Below are positions 16,587 to 26,900 of a stretch of 64,000 nucleotides of DNA, in pieces. Each line of letters starts with the position of its first letter. The stretch's first letter is position 1. Below the pieces are notes generated by a model, which worked only from the letters and a program-made list of their open reading frames with translations, made no database searches and was not told the origin of the DNA. The position numbers and the translations under genes are program-made. The DNA lies in the NCBI GenBank assembly GCA_030263475.1, contig SZPC01000007.1:62001-126000 (forward strand), read 5' to 3'. The stretch is from OLB4 sp002050165. Its GTDB lineage: Bacteria > Bacteroidota > Ignavibacteria > Tepidaquicellales > Tepidaquicellaceae.

Positions 16587-19500
16587 ATGAAAATAAACCG
16601 ATACAACTTAAAAGAGAAACAAAGCGCTTATGACGGTATTGAATTTGAGCGTCGTTCATCTGTTATAAGAAACAAGGATGGTTCCATTGTTTTCGAAATG
16701 CACGACATAGTGATACCCAGAGCGTGGTCGCAGGTAGCGACAGATATAATTGCACAAAAATATTTCAGGAAAGCGGGTATTCCGAAATATCTAAAAAAGG
16801 TGCACGAGGAAGGGATCCCGGAATGGTTACAAAGGTCAGTTGCAGATGAAGATAGGTTAAGAGAACTTCCGGCTGAGGAAAGATATATTTCCGAAATGGA
16901 TTCCAGACAAGTATTTAATCGTCTTGCCGGTTGCTGGACTTACTGGGGATTCAAACATGGTTATTTCAATTCCGAGCGTGATGCGAGAAATTATTTTGAT
17001 GAAATGTGTTTTATGCTTGCTGCTCAGGTTGCTGCACCGAATTCACCTCAATGGTTTAATACCGGTTTAAACTGGGCGTACGGTATTACCGGACCTTCGC
17101 AGGGACATTATTACATTGATGCACAAACGGGCGAATTAAAAGCTTCTTCAGACGCTTACACTCATCCTCAGCCTCATGCCTGTTTTATACAATCAGTAAA
17201 AGACGATTTGGTAAACGAAGGTGGTATTATGGACCTTTGGGTTCGTGAAGCGCGGTTATTTAAATACGGTAGCGGAACAGGTTCAAACTTTTCCGGACTT
17301 CGTGGTTCAGGTGAACCTTTGAGCGGGGGCGGAAAATCTTCCGGCCTGATGTCATTCCTGAAAATTGGTGATAGGAGCGCCGGCGCAATTAAATCCGGCG
17401 GGACAACAAGACGGGCTGCTAAAATGGTAACGCTCGATCTCGACCACCCGGATATTGAAGAATACGTTAGCTGGAAAGTAATTGAAGAGCAAAAAGTCGC
17501 CGCATTAGTTACCGGTACACGTTTATTGAACATACATCTGAATAAAATACTCAAAGCTTGTAATGATGGTCACCCTGAAAATCATAACGATAATTTCGAT
17601 AACAAAAAAAATAAACTACTTGCAAAAGCTATAAGCCATGCTAAAAAAGCTCTGATTCCGCTCAATTATATTGAACGGACAATTCAACTTGCAAAACTTG
17701 GCTATAAGGAGATATTTATTCCGGTTTACGATACGGACTGGAATGGCGAAGCATACATGACAGTCTCAGGGCAGAACTCTAACAATAGTGTACGGGCGAC
17801 AAATGAATTCATGGAAGCTGTTAAGAATGACGGTGATTGGCATTTGTATTGGAGGACGGAATTAAAGAAAGCTGAAAAGGAAGGCAGACAACCTAAACCC
17901 TGCAAAACAATTAAAGCAAAAGATTTGTGGGAAGATATTGCATTTTCAGCTTGGGCGTGCGCAGACCCCGGCATTCAATTCCATGATACAATAAATGAAT
18001 GGCATACTTGTCCCAACGGTGGTGAAATCAAAGCATCCAATCCCTGTTCCGAATATATGTTCCTTGATGACACTGCTTGTAATCTCGCTTCTCTGAATCT
18101 TGTGAAATTTTACGACGAACAAGCGGATAAATTTAATATTGAACTGTACAGACATGTAACAAAACTTTGGACAATTACCCTTGAGATAAGTGTACTAATG
18201 GCGCAGTTTCCGAGCAGGGATATTGCTCGTTTATCATACGAATATCGGACACTTGGTTTAGGTTATGCAAATCTTGGTGCGCTTTTAATGCGCAAGGGAG
18301 TACCCTACGATTCAAAAGAAGCCATTTCAATTACCGGCGCACTTACTGCTATAATGCACATGACTGCTTACACAACCTCGGCAGAAATGGCAAAAGAGTT
18401 AGGGACTTTTCCGCAATATGAAAACAACAAGGAGCATATGCTTCGCGTTATAAGAAACCACCGAAGGGCAGCATACAACCTCGGAGAAAAGGAATATGAG
18501 GGTTTATCAATTTTCCCGATTGGTATAGATAAAAGATATTGTCAGGAAGATTTATTGAAAGCTGCGAGAGAAGATTCTGATGCTGCGCTGGAGATGGGTG
18601 AAAAATACGGATTCCGGAATGCACAAGTTACAGTTATTGCGCCAACCGGAACAATTGGATTAGTTATGGATTGCGATACTACAGGAGTTGAGCCGGAGTA
18701 TGCGTTAGTAAAATTCAAAAACCTTGCCGGCGGTGGATATTTTAAAATTATAAATGAATCGATACCTTCGGCATTGCGAAAACTCGGTTATTCAGAGGAT
18801 GAAATTGACGATATTATAAAATATACAAAAGGTAACGGATCATTGATCAGCAGTCCGTATATCAATGCTCAGTCGCTTTACGATAAAGGGTTCACAAAGG
18901 AAATTATAAAGCAAATTGAAAAGACTTTACCGAATGCTTTCGATTTAAGTTCATCGTTCAATAAGCATACAATTGGCGCTTCGTTTTGTACAAATGTACT
19001 TGGTTTTGAAGAGGAGCAATTGGATGACTTCGAGTTTAATCTTTTGAAAGCATTAGGTTTCACAAAAGAGCAGATTGATGCTGCCAACGATTATGTTTGC
19101 GGGACAATGACAATTGAAGGCGCTCCGCACCTGAGAGAAGAACATTATCCAATCTTTGATTGTGCAAGTAAATGCGGCAAAAAGGGAACAAGATTCATTT
19201 CAGCCTCTGCCCATATTCACATAATGGCAGCAGCACAGTCGTTCATTTCGGGAGCAATTTCCAAAACAATTAATTTACCCAATGACGCGACAGTTGAAGA
19301 AATTAAAGAAGCATATATGTTATCGTGGTCGCTTGGAACTAAAGCCAATGCTCTTTACCGCGACAACTCGAAACTTTCACAACCATTGAATTCATTTGCA
19401 CTCCTTGATACGGATGATGCTGATGACGAGGTAATTCAGGTTATACGGGAAAACAGCAACGATATCGTTCGTGTAGCTGAAAAAATTATCCACCGTTACA

Positions 19501-20231
19501 TTGCAAAGAGAAGAAAATTACCTTTCAGACGCAAGGGTTACACGCAGAAAGCTAAAATCGGGAACCATTCAGTTTATCTTCGAACAGGTGAATACGAAAA
19601 TGGTCAATTAGGTGAAATATTTATTGATATGCACAGGGAAGGCGCGGCGTTCAGGAGTTTAATGAATTGCTTTGCAATTGCAATATCGCTTGGATTACAA
19701 CACGGAGTCCCGCTTGAAGAATTTGTTGATGCCTTTGTTTACACAAGATTTGAACCGAACGGAGTAGTTATTGGAAATCCGAATATAAAAATGACTACTT
19801 CGCTCATTGATTACATCTTCAGGGAATTGGCTGTAACTTATCTGGGAAGGAACGATCTTGCACATGTGAATGACGAGGAAATCAGAACGAGCCCGATAGA
19901 TGCTATTTCAAAATTTGATAACGAAAATGATGACGACTTTGATGAAGAAGTTATATTCAAAGAGACGATAGTTGATGAAGTTCACGCCAAAGATTTGATA
20001 GGAAACGATAAAATTTCCATTAAACAAGTTTCACCTCCGGTACAATCCGTAACCCATACTTCCACAGAAGTGAAAACTCAGGCTACAAAAGTTCAGTTTA
20101 ATTCAATTGAAGAAGCAAAATTAAAAGGTTACACTGGGGATATATGTTCAGATTGCGGAGCGATAACCATGGTCAGGAATGGAACATGCTTGAAATGTGT
20201 GAGTTGTGGGGCAACCAGCGGTTGTTCATAA
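16587..20231 (+). CDS. nrdJ: Vitamin B12-dependent ribonucleoside-diphosphate reductase (class II)
   Basis: This 1214-residue enzyme reduces ribonucleotides to deoxyribonucleotides using adenosylcobalamin to make the thiyl radical, so it works with or without oxygen. Recognisable parts are ANSPQWFNTGLNWAYG-type N-terminal substrate region, HACFIQSV with one redox Cys, the loop NPCSEYMFLDDTACNLASLN carrying the active-site cysteine region, and APTGTIGLVMDCDTTGVEPE. The C-terminal tail has a Cys-rich zinc-ribbon-like end (CSDCGAITMVRNGTCLKCVS, then CGATSGCS). Length matches the large NrdJ branch. It is monocistronic, closed by a strong terminator; no class I or III reductase is seen in the window. 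Confidence 0.96.
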   Translation: MKINRYNLKEKQSAYDGIEFERRSSVIRNKDGSIVFEMHDIVIPRAWSQVATDIIAQKYFRKAGIPKYLKKVHEEGIPEWLQRSVADEDRLRELPAEERYISEMDSRQVFNRLAGCWTYWGFKHGYFNSERDARNYFDEMCFMLAAQVAAPNSPQWFNTGLNWAYGITGPSQGHYYIDAQTGELKASSDAYTHPQPHACFIQSVKDDLVNEGGIMDLWVREARLFKYGSGTGSNFSGLRGSGEPLSGGGKSSGLMSFLKIGDRSAGAIKSGGTTRRAAKMVTLDLDHPDIEEYVSWKVIEEQKVAALVTGTRLLNIHLNKILKACNDGHPENHNDNFDNKKNKLLAKAISHAKKALIPLNYIERTIQLAKLGYKEIFIPVYDTDWNGEAYMTVSGQNSNNSVRATNEFMEAVKNDGDWHLYWRTELKKAEKEGRQPKPCKTIKAKDLWEDIAFSAWACADPGIQFHDTINEWHTCPNGGEIKASNPCSEYMFLDDTACNLASLNLVKFYDEQADKFNIELYRHVTKLWTITLEISVLMAQFPSRDIARLSYEYRTLGLGYANLGALLMRKGVPYDSKEAISITGALTAIMHMTAYTTSAEMAKELGTFPQYENNKEHMLRVIRNHRRAAYNLGEKEYEGLSIFPIGIDKRYCQEDLLKAAREDSDAALEMGEKYGFRNAQVTVIAPTGTIGLVMDCDTTGVEPEYALVKFKNLAGGGYFKIINESIPSALRKLGYSEDEIDDIIKYTKGNGSLISSPYINAQSLYDKGFTKEIIKQIEKTLPNAFDLSSSFNKHTIGASFCTNVLGFEEEQLDDFEFNLLKALGFTKEQIDAANDYVCGTMTIEGAPHLREEHYPIFDCASKCGKKGTRFISASAHIHIMAAAQSFISGAISKTINLPNDATVEEIKEAYMLSWSLGTKANALYRDNSKLSQPLNSFALLDTDDADDEVIQVIRENSNDIVRVAEKIIHRYIAKRRKLPFRRKGYTQKAKIGNHSVYLRTGEYENGQLGEIFIDMHREGAAFRSLMNCFAIAISLGLQHGVPLEEFVDAFVYTRFEPNGVVIGNPNIKMTTSLIDYIFRELAVTYLGRNDLAHVNDEEIRTSPIDAISKFDNENDDDFDEEVIFKETIVDEVHAKDLIGNDKISIKQVSPPVQSVTHTSTEVKTQATKVQFNSIEEAKLKGYTGDICSDCGAITMVRNGTCLKCVSCGATSGCS

Positions 20232-20253
20232 AGAAATAAAAATTATTCTGATT

Positions 20254-20282
20254 AAAGCAGCAATTTCTTTGCTGCTTTTTTT
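20254..20282 (+). terminator. Intrinsic terminator after nrdJ
   Basis: Perfect ten-base arms 20254-20263 and 20269-20278 with a five-base loop, followed by a T-run to 20282. Confidence 0.9.
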
Positions 20283-20315
20283 ATGCGAACCTTAAATGTT
20301 TAAGGTTAGATTGGT

Positions 20316-20344
20316 TTGATATATTGATTCTTAAAAGTTAATTT
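20316..20344 (+). promoter_or_regulatory. Candidate recA promoter
   Basis: TTGATA (20316-20321) and TAATTT (20339-20344) are separated by 17 bases and would start transcription roughly ten bases before the recA start codon region. The match is moderate in AT-rich DNA. No clear SOS operator palindrome was seen. Confidence 0.35.
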
Positions 20345-20363
20345 ATATTAACAAAAAAAAATT

Positions 20364-21416
20364 ATGGCAGACGAAAAGTCATTAAAATTAAAATCTCTCG
20401 AAATAGCAGTTGACCAAATTGAGAAGGATCACGGTAAAGGGTCAATTATGAAACTGGGAGATAAACCGATTGCAAAGATTGCATCAATCTCAACGGGTTC
20501 AATTTCACTGGATTCAGCCCTTGGAATAGGCGGTGTACCTCGGGGAAGGATAATTGAAATTTACGGACCTGAGTCATCGGGTAAAACTACAATATGCTTG
20601 CACATTATATCCGAAGCGCAGAAGAACGGCGGACTCGCTGCATTTATTGATACCGAACACGCACTCGATACTTCGTACGCTAAAAAGCTTGGCGTTGATG
20701 TTAGTAACTTACTTATTTCTCAACCTGAATATGGCGAACAGGCTCTTGAAATTTGCGAAACGCTTGTGAGAAGTAATGCGCTGGATGTAATAGTTGTTGA
20801 CTCTGTAGCTGCGCTTACACCGAGAGCGGAAATTGAAGGTGAAATGGGAGACTCGGTAATGGGTATGCAGGCTAGATTGATGTCACAGGCATTAAGGAAA
20901 CTAACTGCCGCCGTTTCCAAATCTAATGTAGTGTTAATTTTTACAAATCAACTTAGAGAAAAAATCGGTGTAATGTTTGGTAGTCCCGAGACTACAACCG
21001 GTGGGAAAGCATTGAAATTCTATGCTTCAGTCAGAATGGATATAAGGAGAATTGCTGCAATAAAGGATGGTACCGATGTCATTGGCAACCGGACAAAAGT
21101 AAAAATTGTAAAAAATAAAGTTGCTCCGCCATTCAGAGAAGTAGAGTTTGACATAATGTATAACGAAGGTATTTCAAAAGTTGGGGATCTAATAGATTTG
21201 GCTGTAGCTAAGGATATAATAAAAAAGGGTGGGGCTTGGTTTACTTATGGTGATAACAGAGTGCAGGGGAGGGACGGTATGAAAAAATTGCTTCAGGAAA
21301 ATGATGAGTTACAAAATAAAATTGAGACTGAAGTACGGAAAGCACTTGGCTTTGGTGATATTCAGGATAATGGAACTGAAGAAAATGAAAATCCAAGCAA
21401 GAAATCTTCGAAGTAA
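20364..21416 (+). CDS. recA: Recombinase RecA
   Basis: RecA forms ATP-bound filaments on single-stranded DNA, drives strand exchange and triggers SOS-type self-cleavage of repressors. The 350-residue protein has the N-terminal polymerisation helix, Walker A EIYGPESSGKTT near residue 70, Walker B region LDVIVVDSVAAL, the L1 loop around EGEMGDSVMGMQARLMSQA, NQLREKIGVMFGSPETTTGG, and the acidic C-terminus. It starts at ATG after an A-rich stretch and is followed by a terminator and recX. Confidence 0.98.
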   Translation: MADEKSLKLKSLEIAVDQIEKDHGKGSIMKLGDKPIAKIASISTGSISLDSALGIGGVPRGRIIEIYGPESSGKTTICLHIISEAQKNGGLAAFIDTEHALDTSYAKKLGVDVSNLLISQPEYGEQALEICETLVRSNALDVIVVDSVAALTPRAEIEGEMGDSVMGMQARLMSQALRKLTAAVSKSNVVLIFTNQLREKIGVMFGSPETTTGGKALKFYASVRMDIRRIAAIKDGTDVIGNRTKVKIVKNKVAPPFREVEFDIMYNEGISKVGDLIDLAVAKDIIKKGGAWFTYGDNRVQGRDGMKKLLQENDELQNKIETEVRKALGFGDIQDNGTEENENPSKKSSK

Positions 21417-21438
21417 ATTTTCATTATTAATTTGAAAG

Positions 21439-21465
21439 TGCCGGGATTCACCGGCATTTTTATTT
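21439..21465 (+). terminator. Intrinsic terminator between recA and recX
   Basis: Six-base G/C-rich arms 21439-21444 and 21451-21456 around a six-base loop, followed by TTTTTATTT. The recX start codon begins at the next base, so read-through from recA would be needed for cotranscription; it may limit RecX relative to RecA. Confidence 0.8.
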
Positions 21466-22092
21466 ATGATAGTTACTCAAATAAAAAAGCAAAAGAAAAA
21501 TCCCTCGCGGTATAGTATTTTCCTCGATGGTGAATTTGCTTTCGGTCTTTATGATGATACGATTTTAAAGTATGGTTTGAAATCGGGTGATAACCTTGCA
21601 AGTAATTTAATTGAAAAAATTAGAATTGAAGACGAGTTAATCTTCGGTAAGAGGATTATTTACAAATATCTTTCAAGAAGAGCACGTACTATAAAAGAAG
21701 TAGAAACTAAACTTACCCAACTGGAAGTTTCCCGAAAGACGGTTAATGAAGTTATTGATTATTTTCTTGAGACGGGTTACCTAAATGATGTGAAATTTAC
21801 AAAAGAGTTCATAGAAACTAAAATCCGCAGAAAGCCAACAGGCAGTAAATTGATTCAAATTAAGCTTAAACAGAAGGGCGTAAAAGAGGAAACAATTGAT
21901 GAGGTCATAGGGGAAGTATATACCCAAAATCAAGAACTTGAAAAAGCTTTTGAGGCAGCGCAAAAGTATATTTCACGTAACCGTGCGATTGCAGCAGATA
22001 ATTTCACAATGCAATCCAGGCTTTATAGGTATTTGGTTTCCAGAGGTTTTCAATCAGATACAATTCTGGAGGTAATTAAAGAGTTTAATTAA
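21466..22092 (+). CDS. recX: Regulatory protein RecX
   Basis: RecX binds RecA filaments and inhibits or remodels them. The 208-residue protein has an N-terminal beta-rich extension (SRYSIFLDGEFAFGLYDDT) seen in many recX products, then three-helix repeats, including YKYLSRRARTIKEVETKL, VIDYFLETGYLNDVKFTKEF and a C-terminal repeat with YRYLVSRGFQSDTILEVI. Its place directly after recA supports the call. The ATG touches the end of the recA terminator and has no Shine-Dalgarno. Confidence 0.92.
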   Translation: MIVTQIKKQKKNPSRYSIFLDGEFAFGLYDDTILKYGLKSGDNLASNLIEKIRIEDELIFGKRIIYKYLSRRARTIKEVETKLTQLEVSRKTVNEVIDYFLETGYLNDVKFTKEFIETKIRRKPTGSKLIQIKLKQKGVKEETIDEVIGEVYTQNQELEKAFEAAQKYISRNRAIAADNFTMQSRLYRYLVSRGFQSDTILEVIKEFN

Positions 22093-22096
22093 TCCG

Positions 22097-22125
22097 TTGT
22101 AAAGAGTGGCTATTAATTTTATATT
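22097..22125 (+). promoter_or_regulatory. Sigma-70-like promoter of the tRNA-Pro gene
   Basis: TTGTAA at 22097-22102 and TATATT at 22120-22125 with an exact 17-base spacer. Transcription would start near 22132, three bases before the mature tRNA. Confidence 0.6.
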
Positions 22126-22134
22126 GCGTGTTTT

Positions 22135-22209
22135 CGGGGCGTAGCGTAGCCCGGTTAGCGCGCCAGATTTGGGATCTGGAGGTCGCAGGTTCGAATCCTG
22201 CCGCCCCGA
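22135..22209 (+). tRNA. tRNA-Pro (anticodon TGG)
   Basis: A full cloverleaf can be folded. The acceptor arms CGGGGCG (22135-22141) and CGCCCCG (22202-22208) pair perfectly, with discriminator A at 22209. The D arm holds GGTTAGCGC, the anticodon stem CCAGA/TCTGG encloses TTTGGGA giving anticodon TGG, and the T arm has GCAGGTTCGAATCCTGC. The 3' CCA is not encoded. A sigma-70-like promoter precedes it and a strong terminator follows. Confidence 0.97.
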
Positions 22210-22234
22210 CGATGAATAAATGGTAAAAATCCAG

Positions 22235-22267
22235 AGTCCTTAACCCGTGTTAAGGACTTTTTTATTT
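22235..22267 (+). terminator. Intrinsic terminator after tRNA-Pro
   Basis: Perfect ten-base arms 22235-22244 and 22249-22258 around a four-base loop, followed by a T-rich tail. The pyrD start codon is at 22270, two bases after the tail. Confidence 0.9.
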
Positions 22268-22269
22268 GA

Positions 22270-23280
22270 ATGTACAAACAATTTATCAGACCATTTCTTT
22301 TTTTAATTGATCCGGAAAGTGTGCACGATAAAATGATTTCGATTTTATCGGGTAATAGATTTTATTTTCCGCTCATGAAAGCATTGTATGAACCGCCGGG
22401 CTCAGATACAATTACTGTTGCGGGAATGGAGTTCAGGAACCGGTTAGGACTTGCTGCAGGATTTGATAAGAATGGTGTTGTTCTGCAGTTCCTTGATACA
22501 ATTGGTTTTTCACACGCTGAGGTTGGAACCGTTACACCGAAACCACAACCCGGAAATTCAAAACCTAGAATTTTCAGGCTGAAGAAAGATAGTGCGATAA
22601 TTAATCGGCTCGGGTTTAATAACCAAGGTGTTGAAGCTGTCAAACGAAATATTGCCGGTTCAAAGGTCAAACTTTCTACTGATTTTATAGTTGGTGTTAA
22701 TATCGGTAAAAATAAACAAACTGAAATTGCGAATGCTGTTCGTGATTATAAAATTTGTTTTCAGGAACTTTTTGAAGTTGCAGATTATTTTACGATAAAT
22801 ATTTCATCTCCCAATACTGAAGGTTTAAGGAAATTGCAGGATAGAGAATATCTTAACGAACTCTTGGAAACAATCTGTAGCCTTAATGATAAAATGTCAG
22901 CCGGTCCTTTAAAGCCAGTATTTGTAAAAATAGCGCCTGATTTGTCAGAACCCGAGATTGAACTGATTTTTGAAACTGTAATTCAGAATAAAATTAACGG
23001 AATTGTTGCCACCAACACAACTATCTCACGAGAGGGATTAATGGAGGAAGTTAATGAATCAGGTGGGTTAAGCGGTAAACCATTGTTCAAAAAATCAAGT
23101 AACGTGTTAAAAAAATTATCAGAGTTGAATTCTGAAAATATAATTTCACTGATTGGAGTTGGTGGTGTTTTTGATAAAGAAAGTTTTAATCAAAAGGTTG
23201 AATCAGGTGCTTCAATCGTTCAGATTTATACTGGTTTAATTTATGAGGGTCCAGGAATAATCAAAAAAATTCTAACATGA
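22270..23280 (+). CDS. pyrD: Dihydroorotate dehydrogenase (quinone), class 2
   Basis: PyrD oxidises dihydroorotate to orotate in pyrimidine synthesis; class 2 enzymes sit at the membrane and pass electrons to quinone. The 336-residue protein has the N-terminal helical membrane-associating extension (YKQFIRPFLFLIDPESVHDK), LGLAAGFDKNGVVLQFLDTI, GTVTPKPQPGNSKPRIFRL and NRLGFNNQG. The catalytic serine lies in NISSPNTEGLRKLQ, as in class 2. GLSGKPLF and QIYTGLIYEGPG are FMN-site motifs. Its stop overlaps the rhomboid start by four bases. Confidence 0.96.
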   Translation: MYKQFIRPFLFLIDPESVHDKMISILSGNRFYFPLMKALYEPPGSDTITVAGMEFRNRLGLAAGFDKNGVVLQFLDTIGFSHAEVGTVTPKPQPGNSKPRIFRLKKDSAIINRLGFNNQGVEAVKRNIAGSKVKLSTDFIVGVNIGKNKQTEIANAVRDYKICFQELFEVADYFTINISSPNTEGLRKLQDREYLNELLETICSLNDKMSAGPLKPVFVKIAPDLSEPEIELIFETVIQNKINGIVATNTTISREGLMEEVNESGGLSGKPLFKKSSNVLKKLSELNSENIISLIGVGGVFDKESFNQKVESGASIVQIYTGLIYEGPGIIKKILT

Positions 23281-23927
23281 ACTTAATACCTGCACAGTTT
23301 TCGATTACCGATACACCGGTAACTATAACTTTCGTTATTGCCAATGTATTTATTTACCTTGCAACCAATCCGGGTAAAAACACGCAATATTTTTATGAGT
23401 TTGCAGAATGGCCGTATAAAATTGTCAACAATGGTAAATATTATCAGCTTTTAACTTCGGCATTTTTGCACGGAAGCGCAATGCACCTGATATTTAACAT
23501 GTTTGCGCTTTTTACATTCGGCGGATCACTTGAGCTTTATTTCAAAGGACTGTTTGACGGTTTCATCGGTAGTTTGTATTATGCAATAATATATTTTGTT
23601 AGTTTGTTTTCCGGTTCCCTTCTCTCAGTTGCCCTTCACTACAAAAATCCAGATTACGTCGGAGTCGGTGCATCAGGCGCCGTTTCAGGTATTGTGTTTT
23701 CTTATATTATATTCTTTCCCGCAAATACGATTTATGTATTTTTCTTCCCAATGCCCGCATTTATCTTTGCAATTCTTTGGATTGGGTTTTCATTGTACGG
23801 TATGAAAAAGAATCTTGGCAATATCGGACATGAAGCACATTTAGGTGGGGCGATTGGTGGATCTGTTACAACACTCTTGTTGATTGACGGTGCGTTTAAC
23901 CAATTAATCGGATATTTTACAGCTTAA
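23277..23927 (+). CDS. Rhomboid-family intramembrane serine protease
   Basis: The 216-residue polytopic protein has the rhomboid core. HGSAMHLIFNMFALFTFGG carries the conserved Asn loop, GVGASGAVSGIVF holds the nucleophile Ser133 (GxSG), and GHEAHLGGAIGG holds the catalytic His188. It therefore cleaves transmembrane substrates within the bilayer; substrates are unknown. It starts within the pyrD stop (ATGA). Its TAA shares bases with the TAA of the convergent flavoprotein gene. Confidence 0.94.
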   Translation: MNLIPAQFSITDTPVTITFVIANVFIYLATNPGKNTQYFYEFAEWPYKIVNNGKYYQLLTSAFLHGSAMHLIFNMFALFTFGGSLELYFKGLFDGFIGSLYYAIIYFVSLFSGSLLSVALHYKNPDYVGVGASGAVSGIVFSYIIFFPANTIYVFFFPMPAFIFAILWIGFSLYGMKKNLGNIGHEAHLGGAIGGSVTTLLLIDGAFNQLIGYFTA

Positions 23928-26900
23928 GATTTAGCCTGTTCATTCAGGTATTCGTAATTCAACTTTTCAAAAATTTCATTATTTTGTAATCGTGCATTAT
24001 ACATATCAAAGTTTATGCAATTTAATTCGTGATGATTTTCAAGGCATCCGTAAACGAATTTCGATTTCCCATTCTTATCTCTGACTTCCTGTAGGCACTC
24101 ACCGCATATTCCATTCATCATACATTGTAAAGTTGTGTGCAATGTGCCTACTGCTTTTGCGCTTCCGAAGACGTTAGAAACTTCACTGTGCATTAATGAA
24201 TTTATATTTCTCATTAAAAGAGTTCCGCCATTGACATAAATTCTGTCAACCTTGTCAGCGTTGTTCATTTTATTTACTATTTCACTAAGAATATTATCTG
24301 AATCACCGAAACAGGAATAAAATTCATCGGATAACTTTTCAAGTTCGGTAGTATCGAATGCAGTCTCAGGATTTTTAAATCTGGAAAAGAAGATTACATA
24401 ATTTCCTTTACGTTTCAATGCTTTCAGTACCGGAAGCATATATGAATTACCGGATTCTTCAGCCGCTAACATTACCCGCTCCTTTTCAGGAATAAATGTT
24501 TTAGTACCTGATGGCCCTGTTAAGAAAATATTATCTCCTGGTTGAAATGACTTCAACATCAATGCAGGAAAGCCGGCAGTGTTTATAATAAACTCAATAA
24601 TTCCGCTTTCAGTGTTGACCAAGTTCGGACTTAAAAATACAGGTTCAATATAGTTCAAATCACTATCACTATTTTTTGTGTTAACTTCATAATTTTGTAA
24701 TTTAAAGAACTGTCCGGGTTGCCACTTTAGTGCTGCATTTTTTGAAACAATTCTGAGCTGAATATATTCCGGAGATAAGGTTGCAACATTCTCAACCGTA
24801 GTTTTAAACTTGTCGGATAATGAATTTGTGAATGTATGAAAATCATTACAATTTGGATTCAGGTTTTTCATTGAATCGGCAACACGCGAGTAACCATTTT
24901 TTGCTGAAGCCATGGCTTTCACCACGCTACCGAAATAATTCGGATGACAGTCACCGAAGAATGAAATTGTCTTTCCATTTTTTAAATATGAAGTGAAAAA
25001 ACCATTTCCGTCAGTTTTTCTTTCGAGAGAAATTGAATCTTCAGAACTAATTAAGTCGAATGTTTCAAAGAAACCGGATTTCTCATTTACGCTGAAAGTA
25101 TTTTGGTGTTCATCGTTGTAGATTGTGTTCGGAGAAGTACCGGCAGCAACAATTAAAGTCCGCGCAGGGAAAGATATAGACTCTCCTGTTCCATTAAAGG
25201 AAACTTTATTGGTTTCAGGATTAACGCAATGAGATTGTTTTTCAAAGTTCACAGCAACCAGAGTTCCATTTTTATCGGAGATCGCTTCAACCGGCGACAG
25301 GAGGTTAATAAATTGAACGCCTTGTTCAAGTGCATCAACAACCTCTTCATGGTTTTCCCGATACGAAGGTGTATCTGTGAGACGCTTTCTATAAATTAAT
25401 TTAACCCCGCCGAATTCATTGATGAGTTTTACTAATGAAGGTTTTCTATTTTCTTTATGTGCAAGTGCTTTTTCATTAATGAACCGAAGTCCATGTTCGA
25501 GATATAAATTGAACTTTGCTTTATTGTAATCATCAAGTGATGCTAAGAACCTTAATTGGCTATTTTTATCCAACATATGGAATTTTGTAAACATTTTTTC
25601 CGTCATTATCGGGTAATACGCAATAATTTCAGTTGCACAGTCTATAGCTGTAAGTCCGCCGCCAATAACGATTGCCGGTAGTGAGATTTGCATACTTGTT
25701 AAGTTAAAATCCTTTTGCGCACCTGATAACTGCAATTGCATCAGAAAGTCAGTTGATTTTCTGATTCCACCGATAAGGTTATTTTTTAACGGTATTACAT
25801 TCGGTTTTGCAGCGCCGGTACAAAGCGCAAGGTGGCTGAAACCTAATTCCCAGACATCATCAATAGTTATAGTATTACCGAGAGTAACGCCATCATAAAA
25901 AGAGAAGTATTTGCGTCTCATGAGGGTCAGGTAAATTACGGTTAAGAAATTTTTATCCCATCTTACCGTTATACCATATTCCGTAACACCGCCAAATCCT
26001 TGTTGTATGCGGTTATCAAGTTCGGTATAAATTTCATTTTTAAAATCTTTAACCGGCTTCGGAAGTATGGTATTGCCATTTTTATATTGTAAAGTATATT
26101 CGCTTAACACTCTTTCTATTTTTAAACCGTCAATGGCAACCACACCGTAACCGAGATTCAAAAGGTAATGTGCAAGTGTATAACCCGCAGGTCCTAATCC
26201 GGTTACGAGAACATTTTTCCCGTTATAAATTTTTTCAATTTCCAAACCTTTCCTAATTGGATTCCATTTTGTAAGCAAATTATAAATCTCAAATCCGTAC
26301 GGAAGTCCAAGTACTTCCCTTAGTGTGGTTGATTCGGCAAGCGGAGTATTGACCGGCTCCTGTTTCTGATAAATACAACCCTTCATGCAGTCGTTGCAAA
26401 TCCGGTGACCGGTGCCGGGACACATTGGATTATCAATCATTATCAGTGTGAGTGAAGCAAGCGGATAACCTCTTTTTCTCATAAGGTGAGCTTCGGAAAT
26501 TTTTTCATCCAACGGACAACCGTGCAGTAAATTTCCAAGGGGATTTCTCTGCAGTTCACCGAATCTGTTGCGATATCCTGAAGAACAAGAATCCTTTTTC
26601 CTGTCGTGGCAATACATACAGTAATCTACCTGATTCAGAAATTGTCGCTGAGTACGTTCAATATCGTTTAATTTAAATCCGTCTCTTTCCCGGTAATGTT
26701 CGTGTCGGTTTATTAATACATCATATCCGTTTTGCGAATTTATCTTATACGACACAAGATTTTCATAATCAGTTTTTGTAGGTTGGAAGAATATTGTCCA
26801 TTTTGAAACTTCGGCATCAGATTTATATCTGTACCACAACCATAATTCAGCCATGTTAAATATGAAACTAATCGAATCAACATCGTTCATTTGCGTGTCT

